Shown here: positions 57,890-64,000 of the stretch, one piece after another
Layout of the letters: each line of letters begins with the position of its first letter
Numbering within the stretch: the first letter of the stretch is position 1
DNA from: Riptortus pedestris
Lineage: Eukaryota > Arthropoda > Insecta > Hemiptera > Alydidae
Length of the DNA stretch: 64,000 bases
NCBI GenBank assembly: GCA_019009955.1
Contig: CM032230.1
Coordinates: 106,762,501-106,826,500 of the forward strand
Direction of reading: 5' to 3'
Made by a program: the position numbers and the translations under genes
The notes under the pieces: generated by a model
The model's database searches: none
What the model was told of the DNA's origin: nothing
What the model saw: only the letters and a program-made list of their open reading frames with translations

Positions 57890-58006
57890 GCAGGGTCTAT
57901 GCTGGCGTTCCTGGCTACGAGGGGTCTGGCAAGGAGCAGGAGGGCGGCCGCCAGCAGGCCTGTCCACATGGCGCATCACCTCATCTCTCCCCGCCTTCAC
58001 CTCCTC
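57890..58006 (-). CDS. Nmdar2: Nmdar2 first coding exon: 37 nt of 5-prime UTR, start codon and signal peptide
   Basis: Acceptor tgtgtttcag precedes the exon, so at least one non-coding upstream exon is expected beyond 58006. The chosen ATG is at 57969-57967 (minus), with G at -3. It opens MWTGLLAAALLLLARPLVA, a textbook signal peptide with a hydrophobic core of ten Leu/Ala/Gly residues, with cleavage plausible after the PLVA stretch. The exon ends in ...SIDP plus two bases (GC), followed by donor GTATGT; the first base of the next exon completes an Ala codon. CDS length is 80 nt. Two upstream ATGs lie in the UTR: ATG-AGG-TGA at 57984-57976, and an out-of-frame ATG at 57976 that overlaps the main frame. 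The exon is GC-rich inside AT-rich flanks. Without the downstream exons the signal peptide alone would not be diagnostic. Confidence 0.78.
57976..57984 (-). promoter_or_regulatory. Minimal upstream ORF in the Nmdar2 leader
   Basis: ATG-AGG-TGA lies 15 nt before the main start codon. Its stop codon overlaps a second, out-of-frame ATG at 57976 that reads past the main start. If this leader is transcribed as shown, scanning ribosomes meet two ATGs before the receptor start. The sequence is certain; the regulatory effect is inferred. Confidence 0.45.
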
Positions 58007-58127
58007 CTGAAACACACATATATTATAGTTAATACAATTTTCTTTTATAAAATTTTATAATTTAAATATCTTACCTTATACACGATGAATATCTTGTATC
58101 AAAATAATCATCCGGTTTAAAAAAAAA

Positions 58128-59124
58128 GTCCGTCACGCTGGGGCTGCTTAAACTAAGCAGATTCCCCACGCGAAGGTTTAGATAAAGGTTAGATAATAGG
58201 ATAATAGATAAATATACATACAGGCAAAACTACCGTGATGTTAAGTGATTAAATACAAACAGTAATCAGAAATCTTTCAGTCAAGTTACACTACAAGTTA
58301 ATAATCTCTACAACGGAAAGCGGCTGAATTGTAAACAAACTGGCCATCCAACCACGTAGCGCTGAATAGATAGATAGACCGGAAAGATATACAATTAATG
58401 AAATATATCTGAATATAACATATTAATTTTATTGAAAACAATTTACTACAGTTAGCGCTGTTGTTTGTAATGAATCAGAATCAGTTTTATCTCAATCACT
58501 CAAATTTTAGTAATTCTAGAACAAAAGAAGGGCGGGGAGGGGGGGGGGTCAACAGAACGTACTTGCATATATCTCACAAAGTAAAAGTTCAATGAAAACA
58601 ATACTTGGATTTTGTCCTTGTAATGAAGTGGTCCATGATATAACTGCTTATTATTAATATGACATGAGTAGAAGTGGGGGTTTGCAGATGGCTCAAAACT
58701 GAAAAATGCAAATATCCGAGAATAAATGTGTTTAACAATATTTATAGGGCATTTATTTCAATAAGATTAGTCCTTTTCGCAATTATCCGATCTGACGAAC
58801 AGTAATGGAGATATTTTGAATTTTCGGAAATCTCCCCTCTAACCCCCCCCCCCCACTTGTCTGATTTCAGCCATTAACGAACTTGATCTGTTTTTTTCCC
58901 CCATAAAACGTTTAAATATCAAGTTTGGTAACGATCAAAAAAAAATTTCGACCGCTAGAGCGTTAACAGGCAAATATACATATATGTATATGTGTCCAAA
59001 TACATATAATTTTCAACGTATCTCATTTTCGACATCTCCTGGGTAGGATCGCTGGACATTTGAAGAAATTTTTCAAAAATCGCGTCATGAGCACGACCTC
59101 ATCCCTTAAGGGAAATCTGCTAAA
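58128..59124 (+). mobile_element. Family A element, long form (copy A5)
   Basis: An A-run, then GTCCGTCACGCTGGGGCTGC and AAGCAGATTCCCC. Long-form interior ('gaatataacatattaatttt' 58412, G-run 58535), core, 'gaccgctagagcgttaacag' 58950, a short TA/CA stretch, 'catctcctgggtaggatcg', and right end CCCTTAAGGGAAATCTGCTA. It starts 122 bp upstream of the receptor exon 1 acceptor, antisense to the gene. Confidence 0.82.
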
Positions 59125-59342
59125 ACAATGACTATTCTGCTATTTGAGGTATGTGCGTGAACAACGTACTTTTGGAAAGATGAAACTCGAGTTTTACATG
59201 ACTCCCGCTAGTTAGCAGCACTGTCCTTGAGTGAACGCCCAATCCAGTTCTGGAAAGCATTGTGTCAGTAGAGCAAAAAGCTTTTCTTTGTTTTGCGTAG
59301 GGCGAGTTATCATATAACATATAATTAGAGAATACGTGTTGA

Positions 59343-59420
59343 TATGAGATCACAAGTGTTACACCAGCACTTGGGAAATCTGCTAATTTTACGCAGCCTC
59401 TGCGTGACGGACCTTTTTTC
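59343..59420 (-). repeat. Family A left-end fragment, inverted
   Basis: 'ccagcacttgggaaatctgc', TAATTTTACGCAGCCTCTGC and GTGACGGACCTTTTTT form an isolated left terminus pointing opposite to its neighbours. Confidence 0.7.
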
Positions 59421-59711
59421 TCTTTTATTGGAAAGTCACACATATGCTTAGTAACGCATATGCTATTCCTGCCAAAACTTCTGAATTTTAGGCTACAATA
59501 TTTTATTATATAATTTCAGTAAAAGGAGTAAAAAAAATAGGATTTCGTAGACCGTAAGAGCAGTACAGTGAATAGGATTGGAGGAAAGATATCCCCAGCA
59601 AAAAGAACCCTTCTTTAAATTCATATTTTTTACAGTGTCATTTTAGAGAAGAAGCGAGAAAAAAAATTGTTTCCCCATTCGAACGGAACGTTTTGTTATA
59701 TAAACATAAAA

Positions 59712-60153
59712 GTCCGCCACGCAGGGGCTGTGTTAACTAAGCAGATTTTCCACGTGCGTTACGTATTTGCATTTATCTCAAAACGTAAAAGTCCAATGAG
59801 AACAATATTTGGTATTTCGGTTTCAAATAAAGTGGTTCATAACATAATAGCATATTAGTAATATGAAATGAGAAAGAGTGGGGGTTTACTGTGGACCGAA
59901 AACTAAAAAATGCAAATATCACGGTCAATATTCAAGATAATGAAAAAATGCACATAACAACATTTATAGAACATTATATGCATTTACACAACATTATATG
60001 TTGGTTCTATACAATTTGTAGATCTGACGCATAATAACGGTGGTATTAAACATTTTCGAAATTCTCCCCCTCTAAGCCCCCTCCCTTGGTCCGATTTTAG
60101 CCGTTAACGAACTTGATATTTCTTTTTAAATAAAACAGACGAATATATAAATA

Positions 60154-60220
<67 letters not shown>

Positions 60221-60325
60221 AATTTTGAACGGACCTCATTTTCGTCATCTAGATACTAGGTAGGATCGGTGGATATTAGAAGAAAAATTTCCAAAATCAC
60301 GTCATGAGTACGACCTCAATTAAGG
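59712..60325 (+). mobile_element. Family A element (copy A6)
   Basis: Left end GTCCGCCACGCAGGGGCTGT, AAGCAGATTTTCCACGTGCG. Short-form core, compound (CT)n(AT)n at 60156-60217 in the standard microsatellite site, right arm to 'gagtacgacctcaatt', where the terminal palindrome is lost. Confidence 0.8.
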
Positions 60326-60584
60326 TAAATGACAGCCAAATAAAGGGTAAGTTAGGATTAGGCATGATGTAGGGAATCATATTTGAAAGTATTAGGTTGG
60401 ATTGGGCGTGAGTGATTGATGAGCTGGAGTGATTGGATTAATGGCTAATGTTGCGGATGGTGGCTCATTATTTGAGGAGGATGGAGTGGCTCGATTAGGA
60501 CCTAATTGCTTTCAACCTGCACATCGACCTGGTGTATGTCCTCCTGGGCACAACACAAACAGGCTCAGCTTTATCCTCGAAAAA

Positions 60585-61070
60585 GTCTGTCACGTAAACG
60601 GGGCTGCGTAAACTAAGAAGATTTCCCACGTGAAGTTTTACAATAGAGAAATCTGCCTAATAATAACAGTAGTAGGAAGGTATCTCTAGGTCTATTCACG
60701 AGGGACGAATAGTTACGGAAACGGCCGCACTAGCGCTCGTCGAATAGTCCCGAACATAGCCGACTCCTGCCGACCACACACACAATACAAATGAAAATAT
60801 CTCGGTTAATATTCAAGATACAGAATAAATGTAAGAACAATATTAATAGTACATTTAATTTGCAATAAGATTGATTCTATACAATTTTTCGATCTGACGT
60901 ATAATAACGGAGATATTTGGAATTTCAAAAATCCCTCCCTCTAAACCCCCACCCTCCCACTGGTCCGATTTCAGCCATTAATGAACTTGATCTTTCTTTT
61001 TACATAAAACGCTTAAATATGAAGTTTGGTAACGATCAAACAAAATTTGCGACCGCTAGAGCGTTAACAG

Positions 61071-61142
<72 letters not shown>

Positions 61143-61264
61143 GAACGGACCTCATTTTCGTCATCTCCTGGGTAGGATCGATGGACATTTGAGGAAATTT
61201 TTCAAAACTCGCGTCAAGAGTACGACCTCAATAGCTGATTTCCCTTAAGGGAAATCTGCTAAAA
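60585..61264 (+). mobile_element. Family A element (copy A7)
   Basis: Left end GTCTGTCACGTAAACGGGGC, AAGAAGATTTCCC. Core, 'gaccgctagagcgttaacag', (AT)n at 61075-61137, right arm 'catctcctgggtaggatcga', perfect right palindrome TTTCCCTTAAGGGAAA then TCTGCTAAAA. Confidence 0.85.
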
Positions 61265-61582
61265 CGGCGAAGCTCTTGGGTCTACGGGCTAAAACTGAAC
61301 TCTATCTGAGAGATGGGAAAGCCTGATATTCACGGAAGCGTACAAGCGAAGGCAGAGGATACCATCATGGATTCAATGAAGTCATCAGAAAGGGTAACGA
61401 AAATCTATTAGAGGTTAAAATTCTTTAAGACCTTTCACAAGTTGGACAGTGATATTAGCTTATAAATCCACTGTATACTTACTAGTATATGAGATACCAA
61501 ACAACAGCATTAATGCACTTCCAAACTGGCAATGATGTAAGTGAACACTCCTTGGTAGAAATGCCAAATACCCCAAAAAAAA

Positions 61583-62539
61583 AGTCCGACTCGCAGGGGC
61601 CTATCACCTGATCTCACCACATATTTTCTATTTATACGTAAAACAAAATGCTGGGTATACTGGGATGAGTCATTGAAGGAAGAAAACAAGAAAGTACGAC
61701 TAACTAGCTTAATACTCGAGTTACGAAAAAAACTAATAGAAAAACAATAATCTAACAAGAATGGTTCTATAACATTTTATGACACAACTAATAATAATGG
61801 AGGTATTTTCAATTTTCGAACCCCTTCCCCCCTACACCCCCATTATTTCTGGAACGATTTCAGCCAATATAACTTAAGTGTTGACTGAAACGGTTAAATA
61901 TCGAGTATGGTATGGATCAAATACACATTTTCAAGTAGGGAACTCTTAATGAGGGCGTCATCATGTAACGTATTTGCATGTTTCTCACAAAGTAAAAGTT
62001 CAATGAAAATCATATTTGGTATTTATTATTGGAAACAAGTGTTTCATGATACAACAGCTTTCTGACAACATACATGAGTAGGAGTGGGGGTTTACAATGG
62101 CCCAAAACTAAAACATGGTAATATCTCCGTTAATATTCAATAAAGATAAAACATGTACATAAAACACGTAAATACAACATGTAAATGAAAAATTTATAAA
62201 ACATTATTTTTGCAAGAACAATGATTCTATACAATTTTTCGAACCGACGCATAATAACGGAGAAATTATGAATTTTCGAAGTTCCTCCCACTGGTCGTTC
62301 ACGAACTTGATCTTTGATTTTTCTAAAAACGTTTAAATATCGAGTTTGGTAACGATTAAACAAAAATGGCGACCTCCAGAGCGCTAATAGAAAAATATAT
62401 CCACACACACACATATACATGCATAGTTTTGAACTAACCTTATTTTTATCATCTCCTGAGTAGGATTGATGGAAATTAGAAGAACCTTTTCGAAAATCGC
62501 GTCATGAGTACAAACTCAATAGCTGATTTCCCTTAAGGA
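61583..62539 (+). mobile_element. Family A element, variant left half (copy A8)
   Basis: A-run, GTCCGACTCGCAGGGGCC, then the 'atctcaccacatattttc' variant block. A second internal start-like region is at 61970 ('cgtatttgcatgtttctcac'), with core blocks in duplicate (61765 and 62223). The right arm ends GATTTCCCTTAAGGAT, with the palindrome cut short. It may be two elements nested or fused. Confidence 0.7.
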
Positions 62540-62544
62540 TTTGT

Positions 62545-63686
62545 GGAGAACTTAAAAGACAGAAAAAAAACACAGGTTGAATGTTTTATACTACGTATCT
62601 TAACTTTACACTTATAAACGTTTGGAAGCCGGTCTGTGGCGATCGTGGAATACACCTCTCAATGGTAAATCACTATCTTCAAGCCTGTCGTATGTTGTAC
62701 TGAGTTGTTGATTTGTAATCTGTTACCCGATTGAGTGATAAGGAAGTTTGTTTCCTTTGTCTGTGTATGCAGTGATAGGTGTTGTTTTGGAACAACTTCA
62801 AGTAATTGGAAAGTACCACATACATCGGTTCGAAAGGAAACAATTACCTACCCCTGCCTGTATAGAAGGCAAGTGCATGTAATTGTTTGGTTTTCCCAAA
62901 GTCTGCCTCAACTTAGAATAAGGACAGTTGGCTATATTATGAATGTATACTTGTCTTGTCCCATCGACGGAGTCTTCCTCCTTTCATTCAGAACTCGTAT
63001 AACCTCTTCTGCTTCCAAAATAGTCAGACAATCCATCCTATAGGAATAGAGGACCGAATTAGATTGACCAACTTCAAACAGACCTGATATGAGAAAGAAC
63101 GAAAGAGGATTAGAACAGGTACGCAAATCAGAAAAGCTAATACACAAATCAATACATTGCACAGACTGAGTCTAATGAAGGTCAGAGAAAAAAGGAAAAA
63201 TCTGAGTAAAGAATTATTACGTGATGGCGATAAAAGAGTAGAAGCACTTTACTATATTTTGTTCCCAAAAGAATATTATTTACTAGATGCGTTTGTTGAG
63301 ACAGATAAGCCCACGCACAATAACTGCTACCTAGAAACTAATTCCCATCACTAACCAGGTCATAAATACACAGTAAAAAGAACTTTTCCCCTCAGGACCA
63401 AAGACACGACGATTAGAGAAACCGTTGAAAAAACAACATAAAATAATATTTTAAATTGAAATGTTATAAACTGAGGACATTCCAAAAATATGTGGAATTA
63501 ATACTGTGAGATAAGCCCACTCCTTCCCACGGAACCCTACATGGCAAGTAGAAATACATTGGCTATGTCAACTAACCCTCGTTCTCAGTCTAGAATGTTT
63601 GAATAAAATTATACAAACCTGGAAACTAAATAATTGTAAATAATATTTATTTTTTATATTTTAGTTAACCTACGGTTTATTTATTT
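62545..63686. other. Unrecognised DNA near the right edge
   Basis: Plus frames at 62735-63043 and 63157-63354 and a minus frame at 63162-62932 have slightly higher complexity but no motif I can name. They could be decayed TE coding. Confidence 0.3.
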
Positions 63687-63836
63687 GAGCTCCGCAACGA
63701 GGCGATGTTACTCCGTATGATTTAGTTTAATCCAGAAATTTAAAATGTCAAAATAAATAAAAATGTCTACAAAATTATTAAAACATAAAATAAAATATAG
63801 TAAAATTAAATTAAAGAAGCAAATATTACATTAAAA
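63687..63836 (-). repeat. LINE 3-prime end block with A-rich (plus) flank
   Basis: GAGCTCCGCAACGAGGCGAT then GTTACTCC, preceded by TTTATTTATTT, followed by about 120 bp A-rich on plus. It is the fourth instance of the block at 26932, 29364 and 54185, and the A-rich flank is cut by family A copy A9. Confidence 0.5.
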
Positions 63837-64000
63837 GTCAGATTTCCCACGTGCGCCACGTATTTGCATTTATCTCAAAACTTAAAAGTTCAATGAGAAC
63901 AATATTTGGTATTTAAGCTTCAAATAAAGTGCTTCATAACATAATAGAATATTGAAAATATGAGATGAGTAGGAGTGGGGCTTTACTGAAGACCGAAAAC
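63837..64000 (+). mobile_element. Family A element cut by the window edge (copy A9)
   Basis: It begins GTCA-GATTTCCCACGTGCGC, lacking the hairpin segment between GTC and AGATTTCCC. Then come 'cacgtatttgcatttatctc', 'gaacaatatttggtatttaa' and 'gatgagtaggagtgggg'. It continues past base 64000. Confidence 0.8.

Overview
This is a eukaryotic window, most probably from an arthropod (insect or crustacean) nuclear genome. It is AT-rich, full of long (AT)n, (GT)n and (GA)n microsatellites, and packed with decayed transposable elements of types common in arthropods: Pao/BEL-like and LTR remnants, RNase-H-bearing non-LTR retrotransposons, a Penelope-like element, a Merlin/IS1595-like transposase fragment, a tRNA-derived SINE and TIR elements. 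There are no bacterial-style operons, and most open frames are chance or TE debris. The species cannot be named from the sequence alone.

The one host gene I can support lies on the minus strand and spans nearly the whole window. It is the 5-prime (N-terminal) part of an ionotropic glutamate receptor, NMDA type, GluN2-like (Nmdar2). Five GC-rich exons stand out against the AT-rich background: 57890-58006 (5-prime UTR, start codon, signal peptide), 30167-30416, 26150-26346, 16702-16911 and 15114-15299. All four junctions agree in reading phase (2+1, 0/0, 2+1, 2+1), and every exon has AG/GT borders. Together they encode about 307 residues of the extracellular amino-terminal domain. The ligand-binding core, channel and tail exons must lie beyond the left edge. 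The first intron inside the coding region is about 27.5 kb, and the others are 3.8, 9.2 and 1.4 kb. The segment from 15113 to 1 appears to be a further intron of at least 15 kb.

The dominant repeat is one dispersed non-autonomous family, called family A here, with about twenty full or partial copies on both strands. Its left end is GTCCGTCACGCAGG with a small ACGCAG/CTGCGT hairpin, followed by AAGCAGATTTCCC. Its right end is the palindrome GATTTCCCTTAAGGGAAATC followed by TGCTAAAA. A microsatellite sits at one fixed internal site. The asymmetric ends, 3-prime hairpin, subterminal inverted repeat and internal microsatellite resemble Helentron-associated (HINE/DINE-like) elements, but this is an inference.

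Layout: 0.7-8 kb, family A pieces and unrecognised AT-rich DNA. 8.3-10 kb, two TIR elements. 11.5-12.2 kb, decayed Pao/BEL integrase. 14.2-15.3 kb, family A copy, tRNA-SINE and receptor exon 5. 16.7-16.9 kb, exon 4. 20.0 kb, 105-bp fold-back. 23.7-25.9 kb, two opposed LINE remnants. 26.15-26.35 kb, exon 3. 29.7-30.4 kb, family A fragments abutting exon 2. 30.5-35.9 kb, a dense nested TE zone. 38.9-43.97 kb, family A copies and a Penelope-like element. 47.5-49.4 kb, a LINE between two ~365-bp direct repeats. 50-57 kb, mostly unrecognised DNA and microsatellites. 57.1-58.0 kb, an LTR and exon 1. 58.1-64 kb, five family A copies in one orientation.

I found no CRISPR, prophage, tRNA/rRNA gene or convincing new multi-gene system. 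The observations most worth follow-up are the family A element and its microsatellite site, the nested insertion at 32-33 kb, the hammerhead-like Penelope terminus, and the long duplication around the 48-kb LINE.
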